Notes: generated by a model not told the origin, from the sequence alone. 64,000 nucleotides of DNA from Uranotaenia lowii (GCF_029784155.1 NC_073691.1:50388490-50452489); one strand, 5' to 3'. Shown: positions 11,401 to 22,992, counted from the stretch's first letter. A program made the numbers and translations.

Positions 11401-11836
11401 GCACATTGGGTCAGTTTGTGGCTAGTGAGCGGTAGACAATGTGCAACTCCCATACACCCAACCTTCGGGTAGTGGTCATATCACCTCTTGTCTGCAACTC
11501 CGATTCTCTACCTCCCCGTGGTGCTAGCTGGGGTGCGAGCAACCTTAGGGGAGATCGGGTATCCAACCCCGGTGGATGCTTTGGTCGCATGCAGACTGAG
11601 TCAGGGGGCTTCGTACGCGTCTGTTCTCCATGTCAGGGGCGGCGTGCGGAGTGCAACAACGTCCTGGTGGTGTTCGGGACCCAAAACAGCAACTTCACGA
11701 CACGGTCCTCCTGCGAGATAGTGGGGTTAGCTGCGCGCTTTGCGAGCCCGCGACTACAAAAAACATAAGCAACGAACAACAAACAACAAATTTCGGATGG
11801 AAATCGGCAAAGACCCACGCGATGAAAAAGGACTAG

Positions 11837-12600
11837 CGATTGGAAACTTGGAACATGGAACTGCCGATCTCTAAATTTTGTGGGCAGTACCCACGTGCTC
11901 TCCAACGAATTGAAGAGCCGCAAATTCGACATCGTAGCGCTGCAGGAGGTATGCTGGAAGGGCTCCACGGTACGAACGTACCCAGATGGTCGTGCCATCT
12001 ACCAGAGCTGCGGAAACACACACGAGCCTGGAACAGCTTTTATAGTGATGGGAAAGATGCAAAAGCGCGTGATCGGGTGGTGGCCGATCAACTCACGAAT
12101 GTGCCGGTTGAGAATCAAGGGCCGGTTCTTCAACATCAGCATCATCAACGTGCACAGCCCTCACCTCGGAAGTTCCGGTGACGACAAAGACGCATTTTAC
12201 GCGCAACTAGAGCGTGAATACGACCGTTGCCCAAAACATGATATCAAGATCGTCATCGGGGATTTTAACGCTCAGGTCGGCCAGGAGGAGGAATTTAAAC
12301 CGACAATTGGAAGGTTCAGTGCGCACCAGCTGACCAACGAAAACGTCCTTATTAAGACTTATTGATTTTGCCGCCTCCAAACGAATGGCCGCACGTAGTA
12401 TCCTTTTCCAGCACCGCCGCCCACACAAGTACACCTCGAGATCACCATACCAAACGCAATCACAGATCGACCACGTTTTGATTGACAGCCTGCACTTCTC
12501 GGACATCATCGACGTCAGATCCTGTCGAGGCGCCAACATCGAATCAGACCACTATCTGGTGATGGTGAAGATGCGCCCAAAACTCTCCGTAGTGAACAAC
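11837..12600 (+). pseudogene. RTE endonuclease (APE-type) domain, frameshifted
   Basis: A degenerate start (IG, 1-nt slip, TWNMELP for the usual GTWNVRTL) leads into LSNELKSRKFDIVALQEVCW, GTAFIVMGKMQKRVIGWWP, INVHSPH and the catalytic GDFNAQVGQE. A stop at about 12,363 reflects a frame change, after which DFAASKRMAARSILFQH, SQIDHVLIDSLHFSD and the ESDHYLV motif continue. These match the catalytic blocks of apurinic-type endonucleases of non-LTR elements: QE, GDFN and SDH. In an intact element this domain nicks target DNA to prime reverse transcription. Here the frame changes at least twice. Confidence 0.85.
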
Positions 12601-12699
12601 AAGCGAAACCGGCGCCCGCCTCGGTTAAACATCGCGCGACTGAAGCAACCTGAGGTCGCGGCAGACTACGCGCAATCGGTCGAAGCAGCGCTGCCGGCA

Positions 12700-13733
12700 G
12701 AGGGGGCGAGCTTGACGAAGCCCCTCTCGAGGACTGTTGGGATACCATCAAGACAGCCATCAACAGTGCTGCGAGAACGTCATCGGTTATGTGGAGCGAA
12801 CTCGACGGAACGACTGGTTCGACGAAGAGTGTAGGAGGGTGATGGACGAAGAGAATGCCGCGCGGCCGGCAGTAGTGCAAAGAGGCACTCGTCGGAATGT
12901 GGAAAATCACCGACAGCAGCGCAAGAGGCAGCGAGCCCGGATTTTCCAGGAGAAAAGGCGCCGCCTGCTGCATCGTTACCAAGAAACACGAAAGTTCTAT
13001 CAGAAACTCAACGCATCCCGCAAAGGCTTCGTTCCGCAAGCCGAAATGTGCCGGGATAAGGACGGAGATGTCCTGACGGACAATCGTGAGGTGATCAAAA
13101 GGTGGAAGCAGCACTTCGATGAACACCTGAACGGTGCACATGCAGGAGATCAAGACGGTGGTGGAAGGTACATCGCCGGCGTAGCCAACGACGTAGAGGA
13201 GCCACTCCCAACGATGAGTGAAGTTAAGGAAGCCATTCGCCAGCTGAATAGAAACAAGTCGGCTGGGAAGGATGGCATCGCAGCTGAACTCATCAAAATG
13301 GGCCCGGACAAGTTGGAGTCTGGATCTGGGACTTAGAACAGCTACCGGAGGAGTGGAAGGAGGGGGTAATATGCTCCATATACAAGAAGGGCGACAAATT
13401 GGACTCTGAGAGCTACCGAGCGATCACTGTCCTCAATGCCGCCTACAAAGTGTTGTCCCAAATCCTACTCCGCCGACTAACGCCGCAAGCAAACAGATTC
13501 GTGGGAAGTCATCAGGCCGGCTTCATGGAGGGACGGTCAACGACGGACCAGATATTCACATTACGGCAAATCCTCCAAAAATGCCGTGAACACCAAGTCC
13601 CTACGCACCATCTATTCATCGACTTCAAAGCCGCATACGACATGACTAACCGTAACGAGCAATGGAAAATCATGGACGAGAACGGCTTTGCCGGGAAGCT
13701 GATCAGACCGAGTGAATTTTAGGAATTATGTTC
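12700..13733 (+). pseudogene. RTE linker and partial reverse transcriptase, truncated after motif A
   Basis: The longest open stretch (12,737-13,336, 199 codons) includes NDWFDEECRRVMDEENAAR, an Arg-rich linker, and the RT entry EVKEAIRQLNRNKSAGKDGI. A frame change near 13,318 leads to IWDLEQLPEEWKEGVICSIY, KKGDKLDSESYRAITVLN, QAGFMEGRSTTDQIFTLRQI and motif A (HHLFIDFKAAYD). The frame ends GFAGKLIRPSEF-stop at the junction with the 3' UTR. The catalytic FADD/YADD motif is not present anywhere downstream, so the protein is dead whatever its frame. Confidence 0.9.
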
Positions 13734-13780
13734 GTCAAGTTATGTTGTGAGACGGAATACTATGTAAATAGGTCAGTTTG

Positions 13781-16700
13781 AACAAAATAGAAACTCATTG
13801 CTCTGAACTAGTCTTTTCCAAATTTACAAAGATTTTTTTGGCAGATAATTTTTTTTCTTAATTGTCCATAAAAGGTTTTAAACAGTTCAGTGTTATTTGT
13901 TTTAAAAACGCAGTAGAGTTGTATGAAAATGATCATATGTACTTGCCTTGGAAAATTACTGAATTTTGAAACCAATTTTGAGTATTTTAAAGGTTTGCAT
14001 TAATTGGCGCATATTTTTCTAAAGGCAGATACAAATCTTATAAAGTTAATTTACATACTGTTTTTATTATTACGTCCAAAAGCTTTTTAAAAACATTAGA
14101 ATTGAGTTTTGTTTTTACCCCATGGGGGCTTCAAATTGTAAAAAAAACACTTTATGAAGGAGACAGAACAATAAAGTGGTTAAATCTCCTGCTAAGTAAT
14201 CGATTCCTTCACTTTAATTCGATGCTTTAGCGAATGATAGCCCCCATTAATGGAAATTCCAACCGGAACCAATATTTGCTTTGCACATTATTTTTCATTA
14301 ATGCCTCAAAACCACGGGTATTGATCTCGTCGTAATTTCTGTGTTGCATCGTTCAAGTTTGCAAAAAAAAAACTTCCCCCGACTAAGATGCTTACCCTTG
14401 TTTTTTGTCTTCCTTCTTGAAATTTAGCATCCTTCGGAAGAATGCAAAAGACATCTCGCGATGTAAAAAAAGTCACTCCTAATGCCATTTAATCAAAACT
14501 CGTTCCATTAGTATGAGAGTGATTTCACTTTTTTACGCTCAACGTCTGTGGGTGACGTTGTTGGCTTTGTCACTATGGTTGAATCTGAACAGAAAAAAAA
14601 TTTAAAAGATTTCAAATCCCGCTCCTTGGTGTCGCGTTTTTTGACAAATAGGTCTTTTCGGTGCCCATTTGCTTCCCTCATTACACGTTCCGAAAAAACC
14701 TTATTTCTTAGGGGGATAATTGACGGGTTTAACAACACTTGTTAATGGTGACTTCGGTTGGCTTCCTGTCTTGTCTCCGATTTTTCTCGCTTTTTCTTTT
14801 CCCTATCCTTAAGCCAGTGAATTGAAGCAGAATGTCCCATTCTTTGATCAGGGTGAGGATTTTGGACGCACTGTGGACGGAGATAAATTAATAACTCACT
14901 TCATTTACTGCCACTGAAAGTGCCGTATCGTTTTTTCTTCTAGATTTTGTCATTCCTCTAGCTATTTTACGTCCTAAGAAAAAGCCAAATCAGAAGACGT
15001 CCTGCAGCGAAAATCACCCAAAATTAATACCAAGACAGAAAGAACGAAAAAAACCAATGTCCTGTTGTGGCAAGTTTGTGTCTTGTTTTAAAAATTCCGT
15101 GCACGTTTCCTCGCGGGTCGTCCAAGTTATGTCCATCTTTCATTCCAAGCATAAGATGTGCCATCGTCATTTTACCAGATCCATACCATCGTTATCGTAA
15201 AATTTTATCAACTTTTCAATAAATTCATTAGCCGGAGTCGGTCCGGATTTGGGTTTGAGGAATCGAGGACATCATCTAGCACTCGGAGCACGCCCCTGTA
15301 GTTTGATTTTAGGGGCCAGATTATGGTGCGTGATTTTTGTTTTACGCCCGAAATTAGTCCCCGTTGTTGGCTTTAATAAGATGATTAATTGAGTGCATTC
15401 ATTGAAAATGAGCACTCGGCGAGGGATCAAAATCGGGATGGGCTTTTCGGTGAGACTTGTTGCCGATTTTTTTTTTTAATTTTTGAGAAGAATTATAATA
15501 GTTTTTAATCTTTATATTTTGATATTCACATTACGTAAATGACGGTTGTAATGGTTCGATTGAATATTGCTCCCTGCTTTAGCGATTGGTTTTCATTCAT
15601 TTAACTGGGGTTTCGTTTCATTAACAAAACCGGCAAAAGCAAGGTTAGAAAGCACTTTTACTCACGCAAAACCAAACCCTAATTTTCTCTGTCCCGGTAA
15701 ACTTGAAACGACCCAATTCAGCGCACATAAGAACGGACGAAAAACTGCATATTTCACAAAACCCCCGGACACACAATCGATTTCCCCGGAACATAAAAGT
15801 GTCATAAAATTGTGCTTCCAGCTATACAGTTTTTCCAGGACCAAACCTTAACGGCGAACTTGCCCTTGAAAACTTGCTTGCTTTCCACTTGCGGGTGGGT
15901 GGGGATCCATTGATGTGGGTGTGGGTGGCCGGATTGAATAAGGATGTTCGCAGCTTGTGGTGGATTTAACATCGAATCCTCTGGAGCTTTGTGTAGTGCT
16001 CCAATTGATGGTGGTCGAGTCAAGTCCAGCCCTGGCTCGTCCTTCAGTTGATCCCCAGTGGAGCGAATTTCCCATTGATGGCATGCACTTTTGTGCAATA
16101 ACTTATTCTTCAATTACTACATTGTGAAAGGAAACTGGCTCTACTCAGTTTCCAATATTCTGAAAGCAATTATTAACTCATCATTTTAAAGATAAAATCA
16201 CAAAAAAAGCAAATAAAATAAATTTTTACAAGACTTTTTTTAACTTAGGGAGCTTTCAGTGAGACACCAGGAAACGATGTGAAAATTAAGTTGTTTCTCA
16301 CACTGCATCAGAGCGATGAAATTTGCAGCTCAATGGCGTCGTTGAAAATTGACGGCAATCCCATTCAGGATGTTAACTAGTTTTTGCTTGCGTTAGTTTG
16401 TCGATTGAATGTTTTTTCAAGTTTGGTTTGAAAGTTGAGAGTTTACCCGTTCCCCAGAATGTTTCCCCCGTTGAAATTATCCGTAAATCCTTGATACTTT
16501 CACACATTGATCAACAAAAGTTTCATCAACAGTCATTGATGGGACCTTGCAACAAACCCATGGTGGATAAATGGAGGTTGTTTTTAATGCCAAATGCCGG
16601 TCATTATTGTCCTTAATGGGATTGCACATTTCAAAGATCATTATCGATTGTGAGATATGATGCGACTTTTTCTTTCCCGAACGAGAAATCCCCCTGAGGA

Positions 16701-17812
16701 GCTTCAACAAGAAACGACATTGTTCATTGTAAAAAAAAAAACAAACAAAGATTGAAGGTCGTAAAATATTCCATTGAAAAACCACAAGATTGAATCGAAG
16801 CTGATGTTTTTCTTTCAATGTAATTAATGGATGTTTCTCCCTTAGGGAATAAGAAAATGTTTCGAGGGCAAATGCTACGGGGCATTTTAATTTGTTCTGA
16901 TGGAAGAAAATTATTGACTCTGGATTGGTTTTTGCTGAATGATGGCTTTATAATATTAAAAAAAAAACATTAAAAATTCTTTTAACCTTTTGGTCCAGTT
17001 TTATACAATTCAATATTTGAAGGATCGTAAATTACTTACTGAGCTGTTGAAAAACATTTTTAATGTAGATACCATTTAACCATTAATGGAAATCAGTGAT
17101 AATGCTCCATAAGTTTTCAAAGGGTTAATAGAATCCCGAATAAAAATAAAACTGAAAAACCTAATGTTTCAATTGAACCCTAATTCATTTTCTCGTGAAG
17201 ACTACCGAAAAAAATACGAAAAACATGCTTCTATGTTGAAAATTTACGTAAAGATTCATACAATAAAAAAGTGCATATCGAATCAATCAATCATCCATAA
17301 GAGATGTTAAATTCGAAATTATTCGTCAGGTTTTGCTTTCATAAAATTAATTGAACATTCTGAACCGTTGAAAGTTCTGCAAGTTTTCAAAACTCATGAA
17401 AAAGTTATGGTCTTTTTTAAGCAGATTCGTTAATTAAGAATCTTCATCGCTTCCTTATTTTTTTTTTGATGAAAATAACAATTAAATATCCCATAAAATT
17501 CTTTTTACCGAAAAACAACTTAATTTCCATAAAAAAGAAAAACTCAATTTCAAGCCCACTTACTCATTACTTAAAATTTAGACATTTCTGCAAAAAAAGT
17601 TCTTATTTTCCAGCGGCACAAACAAATAGTTACCTATATATAGTCTTCAAAAAGTTTTCAAATGCTTCAATACATTTCACTGAACATTCATTTTTGTACG
17701 AATAACAGTTTACAAAAAAAAGACATAAAGGTAGGTATATAATACTACGTAAAATACGGACGGAATGAAAGACGTCATAACATTCAAACTTGATATTAAC
17801 CATTAGGACTTA
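13781..17812. other. Spacer: AT-rich flanks around a GC-richer, single-copy-looking block
   Basis: 13,781-14,290 and 16,140-17,812 are AT-rich with no repeat partner seen. 14,290-16,130 is GC-richer and single-copy-looking within the window. Open frames there (for example plus 15,567-15,851 and minus 15,802-16,113, 94 and 103 codons) overlap on both strands and show no recognised domain. This could contain a host exon or regulatory DNA; nothing seen decides. Confidence 0.4.
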
Positions 17813-19599
17813 GGACATCACTTTTCACCGCCAGGCCGATAAATTAAATCTATTAATATAAATTACGGTGATTAATCCTTCATAAAGTTGATATTAACCT
17901 TTCAAATCTATTCGCAAAATATCCGATTCGAGGAAACTTTACCTGTAATTGTTTCATAATATTATAAAACAATCGATATGTTCTACCAGGTTACCAAAAA
18001 GTTTTCCAATAAAAAAGACAAAAAAAACATTTATTTTTAAAATAAATGTGTATCCTCTGACAGCTTTGTTTTATCTAAACGTTCAATTGATATTTGAAAT
18101 CATCAAGAATGCATCTATCCAACGATGTATAAAAATTTCGGGTTTCAATGAAAGTTTTGACCGCTTTCTCGGATCTTCTGGTAGAAAAAAAAGTCTTACT
18201 TAAAAAAATGACTTTCAACTTTTGCTTTACTTCGCTTTTTAATGGACCGATTTAGAAAACTCATCTTTTTTATCATTAATTTGTTTATCATTTTCATAAA
18301 ACATGCTTTGTCTCTCAAAAATCTCATTTCTCCAGTATATTGGTTGGACCATCATGATGGAAGGAATGTGCGCATCGGGTCATATTGAACCAAATAGCTT
18401 CGGAAGGTTATTTTACATACATCTAACATGTACATTCGACTGAGTCGATATGGGGTCATTTTTGAATTCCATAAACCCTGGGGTCTTAAAAGCTTCGTTT
18501 TGGTCCATAAATCTTCCATGAATTTTTGCAGAATTTTCAAATAACATTTATATGAGTAAATTTGAACTTTTTGGTTTGTATGGGAATATTGAATATTTTG
18601 CACTGAACAAGCAACATCATTTTTGTTTCTTCTGTGGAACCGATCCAGCTGATATTTTAAGTGCCAATTTAAAGATTTCCTATAGGAAATTTTCCGCTGA
18701 ACAACTTAGTCAAAAACCGTAACTTCGTATTTTGTTGGACAAAAAAGTTATTAGCTGTTTAACAGGGGTATGTCTTTTCGCATTGATAATCAATAAATTC
18801 AATTGACATCACTGCCGAAGCATCGCCAAGTATTGCAAGAAAAGTAGTCATGCAATACTTCGCGAAGCTCCAGCAGTGATGTCAATTGATTTTTTTGTTT
18901 ATCAATGACATACCCCTGATAAACAACTAATAACTTTTTTGTCTAATAAAATACGAAGTTACGGATTTCATCAAAGATGTTCAGCGGAAAATTTCCTTTA
19001 GGAAATCTTTAAAATTTTCCCAAACAAACCTTAAAGTTCAAATTTACTGTAAACGTTACTAAAAAATTCTGCCAAAATTCATGGCTGAGTTTTGGACCAA
19101 AACGAAGTTTTGTGTTTGTGTTTGTGTTTGAGAAATTCAAACATGACCCCAAAATGACTCAGTTTAATGTAGGTACATTAAATTTTATGTTACAAACGTA
19201 TCCGAATCAGCTGAATTCAGTCGTATGTGATGTTCAATAAACTCGCGAAATCCGCATATTTAACTTCGAATTTTCCAACACAAAATCTCGGTTATATCTA
19301 GAATATAAATTGTTTTGAAAAATTCAAGAAGTAAGTGAAATTGAAAAACTTGAGAAACATTTTTTTGTGTGCACACAACCGCGTAGTTTAAAACGAATTA
19401 AGAATACCATATTTTCAAAACTGATTAAATTCATCAATATTTTTCAGAACGAGCATTTTGAAAAACAAATTTCTTTTAGAGTTTAAATTATGACGAATAT
19501 TTCATCTAAAAGTGGGTGGTAGAGTTTGAGAAGAAATAAATCGCCGTAATTTATGATTGTTACTTGATTTGTCAACCTTATCGATGAAAAGTGATGTCC
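17813..19599. repeat. Outer inverted repeat around palindrome copy 2
   Basis: GGACATCACTTTTCA at 17,813-17,827 is exactly complementary to TGAAAAGTGATGTCC at 19,585-19,599. A second pair lies inward (ATTACGGTGATT near 17,865 and AATCGCCGTAAT near 19,540). The arms enclose the 18.4-19.2 kb palindromic element, making a nested fold-back. It may be an older TIR element hit by a younger one near its middle. No target duplication was found. Confidence 0.45.
18433..19169. mobile_element. Long-palindrome MITE, copy 2 (complete, degenerate ends)
   Basis: The left end reads CGACTGAGTCGATATGGGGTC and the right end GACCCCAAAATGACTCAGTT. The two roughly 350-bp arms are complementary and meet at a centre where TTGACATCACTGC and GCAGTGATGTCAA frame 'tattgcaagaaaagtagtcatgcaatac'. 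It is the same family as copies at 10,988, 46,559 and 51,143. No coding capacity is expected; a transcript would fold into a long hairpin. Confidence 0.8.
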
Positions 19600-20163
19600 T
19601 TTTTAGTAAGAATTTCAAGAATTCTGAAGACGGTTAGAAAGTGGGAAAAAAATAAGAGTTGCTGAAAATGAGCGGGTAGAGCATTGTCATTCGTGGCCGC
19701 AAGAACGAGGGGAGTTTTGGGGATTAAATTGCCTCCATGAGGTTTCAAAACTACCAAGCGAAATTTTTTTCTCTAAACTAAAAATTTCAAATTATTTATC
19801 AAATTTTTGTGAACGAATAAAATGATTCAAGAGTATTACTCTCGACTCAAAACTAAAGATAACACCCTAAAAATCTCCACAATTCTGCTACAACTTTTTA
19901 AAAAGAAATCTAATTTGTTGATAGAAATTTAGTCCCGAGTACGAAAATTTTAATTGATTCATTAAAAAAAAGATTCTCTATTATTTTTCTTATTATCGGC
20001 ATTTTCCGGCGAATAAATAACTACGAAATTACATGCCAGTGGGTACGGACGATTCGCGTTACTTTTCGTTTTTCACTCCTCTTTAACGGACCTAAAAATG
20101 AATTTATTTAACTATAATTTTTCGTTTCACTCTACTATTTTAAACTAACTTAATCAAGCGATC
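19600..20163. other. AT-rich spacer, no feature seen
   Basis: No open frame, repeat partner or motif was recognised. Confidence 0.4.
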
Positions 20164-20171
20164 GTCTATAC

Positions 20172-20601
20172 TAAAGTTGCCAGATTTTTTTCAGCACGTC
20201 TCCAGGCAATTTTAATACAAAAACCAAAAGGGGACAAATCTGGGCAATTTTTATACAAAAACCTGGCAAATCCTGGCATTTGATTTAATAATTGACGACC
20301 ATAAATTGTGCAATATCCGGGCAAATTTTGATAAAACACAGAAATAATTCAAATAAAATAAAAAAAAAAATTGAAAAAAAAATTTGTAAAAACTTATCAA
20401 TAGACTTTAATTGTATTTTAAGATTTCAAAAAACCTTTAATGATTATTCTTATTAAACTTGCTAGAAACATTTTATTTGGGAGACATAACAAAAATAAAT
20501 AAAACAAAATAAATTGCATAAATCCGGGTGAAGACTGGGCATTTTTTCATGATATCCGGGAAACCGGGCCATGCTAGACGGTTGGCAATTTGGCAACCTT
20601 A
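20172..20601. mobile_element. hAT-type MITE, TAAGGTTGCCAG family, with 8-bp duplication
   Basis: The ends are TAAAGTTGCCAG and TTTGGCAACCTTA. The flanks carry the perfect 8-bp direct repeat GTCTATAC (20,164-20,171 and 20,602-20,609). The 430-bp body has repeated 'gggcaa', 'cctggca' and 'tccgggca' motifs and no open frame. 8-bp duplications are the hallmark of hAT transposases (established knowledge). Relatives lie at 21,795, 41,211 and probably 43,743. Confidence 0.85.
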
Positions 20602-20611
20602 GTCTATACTA

Positions 20612-21115
20612 CTGTTAATTGTTTACCTTTGATGTCATGTTTACATTCGTCTGCCAGTGTTTTGATCATTGATAAAATGAAGTACAATACAATGTACAGA
20701 TCTATAGGGTCTTTCTGTTTATTGACAACGTCGGTTTCGCCCCTAATTTTAATTTGGAACATTTCTGCATAAATTCTTGTGTTTTTTCTAAATTTTTCAA
20801 AAATATTTGTGTTTTTAAAGTAAAAAATATGGCCAAGTTCATACTTTGATGGGCTAGTCCTGATCCTCCAACTTTCTTGTTCTTAACATTGTTTATATGT
20901 TTCTCCAATCCTTTATGCACAAACTGTCTTGTTTCGCAAATATAAGATTTTTTACATTCTCCACAACTTAGACCATAAACAACATATGGTTTTTATTATA
21001 TTTTATCTTAAGTTTCGTAAAATCATTCTAACGCAAACAACCAATCTTTCTGTTGCTTGATTATTTTTCGATTCATGCCAACAAACTTGAATGGAAGCCC
21101 TCGTTTGTTGATGAG
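20612..21115 (-). pseudogene. Penelope-like element, GIY-YIG endonuclease remnant
   Basis: Minus-strand translation gives ELINKRGLPFKFVGMNRK, then after stops YVVYGLSCGECKKSYICE, TRQFVHKGLEKHINNVKN, SGLAHQSMN and, after a frame change, AEMFQIKIRGETDVVNKQKD followed by PIDLYIVLY. This matches the C-terminal GIY-YIG endonuclease of Penelope-like retroelements: 'GVYKI.C..C...YIGQT.R...R...H', 'ALA.H....GH' and a final 'E...I......N...D'. Here GIY reads VVY and YIG reads YIC, both key positions changed. The reverse transcriptase part is not recognisable upstream. A hAT-type MITE sits immediately beyond the tail. Confidence 0.75.
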
Positions 21116-21206
21116 TTCTCAAGCTATACAACACAATTTATATGGAACTCCCTTTGTCCCCCCCTTTTTCACACTGCCATGCAGAAAAGTTTGTTACAAT
21201 CACAGA

Positions 21207-21794
21207 AACAGATCTCGTACCCAAATACCTTCCTATGTTCAAATCATAAAAATACTTTTTTGTCGCCATCTACTAAACTAGTTAACATGACACATTTCAA
21301 CTTGAAATGATGCCAAACAGCACTTGTCATGGTATCAAATCTTGCGATATTTCATAATTAAATACCATATTTTTATTAGATTAAGCAAAAAGTAAAATTA
21401 AATTTAGCTTAAACCCAATGAATCACAGGAAAAAATAGTTTTTAAGGAAATTAAATAAGTTTAAATTAGTAACAGCATTTTCTCCAATTATTTGCGCTGA
21501 GGGTCCCTTCCTACCTATGTTCATATCGAATTCCAAATACAGCATTCGGATGTTCTGATTTGAAAATATTCTGAACGTTGTTGGTGGTGATTTACATTCC
21601 AATTTAGGTTAAGATGTTCATTTTGAATATTTGAACTTACAGACCTTATCTGGTCATTAACAATCGATTGAAAAGCAATTGTTCATGAAAACATCTCACT
21701 AAACAACTATCAAAGTTTGTTTAAATTATATTTTTCAATTTTAGTCTTAATTTCAACTCAGTTTCATCAGGGCAAGTGCAATCGGATTTAACCG
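21207..21794 (-). repeat. Inverted-arm B, part 1
   Basis: Inverted counterpart of 10,223-10,987. Its outer boundary is near CAGATCTCGTACCCAAATAC. At 21,794 the homology stops at a MITE insertion and resumes at 22,135. Rejoining the two sides gives, read in reverse, 'ttcaactacggttaaatccg', matching 'atcaactatggtccaatccg' in arm A. Confidence 0.7.
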
Positions 21795-22134
21795 TACTTA
21801 AACCGTACCGGATCTGGGCATTTGATGCCAAAATTATGACTAAAAGTTCGGGCAATATCCGACCAGATTTGGTCTAAACCCAGGAATTACTCAACACAAA
21901 TCCAGAAAAAAAACTTGAAAATTTTTTTTTGCAATTTCTTAATCGCAATTAAGACTTTGAAAAAAAAATTTTGACTAAAATCCCGGGCAATATCCGGCCA
22001 TATTTGGCCAAACCCAGGAATTACTCAACACAAATCCAGAAAAAAACTTGAAAAAAAATTAAGCAATTTCTTAATCGTAATTAAGACTTTGAAAAAACTT
22101 TCAATGATTAAAACCGAGCAATCTGGCAACGTTA
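21795..22134. mobile_element. Degenerate hAT-type MITE with an internal tandem duplication, inserted in arm B
   Basis: The right end CTGGCAACGTTA belongs to the TAAGGTTGCC family; the left end has decayed. The flanks TTTAACCG (21,787-21,794) and TTTTACCG (22,135-22,142) are a 7-of-8 duplication. Inside, a unit of about 130 bp (CGGGCAATATCCGRCCA ... CCCAGGAATTACTCAACAC ... AATTAAGACTTTGAAAAAA) occurs twice in tandem. Arm A shows the corresponding empty site. Confidence 0.75.
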
Positions 22135-22992
22135 TTTTACCGTAGTTGAACTTTCATAAATCTGAGAAAAATGTGTCAACCTTTGAAAAAAAATCAATTT
22201 TCGTTTGTTGCATAACTAAATCAGAACTCAACGAACTCTTGTGGAAAGTAAAATATGAAAAAATGTTGACAAAAGCATATTTTTGTGTTAGCATTTGTCC
22301 CGTTTATTCAGGCAAGAGAAAACACAGTGCTTTTTCAGAACTTATTCATAGATGCGTTACATAGTGTAAAGGCTTTGAAGTGAATTTTATAAGTGTTTCT
22401 GTTGGTTTTATAAAATTTCATTGATATATCTGCAGTTTTTCTGCAGTATAAGTTTATGTTTGATATCTAATTTAACTGAAATCTTTTATCAGCTAAAGGC
22501 CTTCATTTACGAAAACTCTTAAGTTTTGAATACCCACTTCAGATTTAGCACATGGGATACCCTTTTCTGATCTTTCTCACATAACGCTGAATTATTTTAG
22601 AGAGGATTTTCTTAAAGGATAGATGTTCCATGGCGAAAAGGTGCATTTGCACTTGTTTCTTCGTGTGTTGGAGTGAATATTATTTTCAACACTTTCGGAT
22701 CATAATAAATTAATTCAAAAAAATTCTGCTTCCACCGGAATATCAATCAACAAACAAAAATATTTAACGAAAAAAAGCATCAAAAGTCTTTTTCTATGTA
22801 GCCAAGATTTTTTAAACAAAAACACACTATTCATGTTAAGTAGGTGCTTGTAATTGTGTGTAAAAAAACAGTACTATGTTTTTTCGGTAAATAATTTTTT
22901 TTTAATTTTAAGTTTATTTAGTCAGTTTGTTTATTTGGGCTCAACAACTTATAGATGAAAAAATAATTTATACTTTTTTTTTGTAAATGTTA
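22135..22992 (-). repeat. Inverted-arm B, part 2
   Basis: Inverted counterpart of 7,590-8,351 plus the first bases after the arm A insertion. It has no sequence corresponding to the 8,352-10,222 transposon, so it records the pre-insertion state. Plus-strand frames (for example 22,146-22,364, 72 codons) are broken relative to arm A and no protein family is recognised. Confidence 0.7.

Larger units (their letters stand above)
11419..13770 (+). mobile_element. RTE-clade non-LTR retrotransposon, internally deleted, with target-site duplication
   Basis: The 2,352-bp insertion is flanked by the 10-bp direct repeat GGTCAGTTTG (11,409-11,418 and 13,771-13,780). It starts TGGCTAGTGAGCGGTAGAC, the same 5' end seen at 61,076 on the minus strand, so it is not 5'-truncated. 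A GC-rich 5' UTR of about 420 bp is followed by an endonuclease region, a partial RT and a 3' UTR (GGAATTATGTTCGTCAAG..., ending TATGTAAATA) shared with the 1.1-1.5 kb fragment. The RT breaks off about 25 residues after motif A and joins the 3' UTR directly, so motifs B to E and the C-terminus are absent. Several frameshifts are also present. It cannot encode its own retrotransposition. Confidence 0.9.

Noticed and set aside
11833..12062. Minus-strand frames and the plus frame at 11,840-12,181 as genes
   Set aside because: They are shadows of the GC-rich RTE endonuclease frame, which alone carries the family motifs.
12515..13153. 212-codon minus-strand ORF
   Set aside because: It lies antisense to the RTE linker/RT region, has no recognisable domain and owes its length to the element's GC-rich coding composition.
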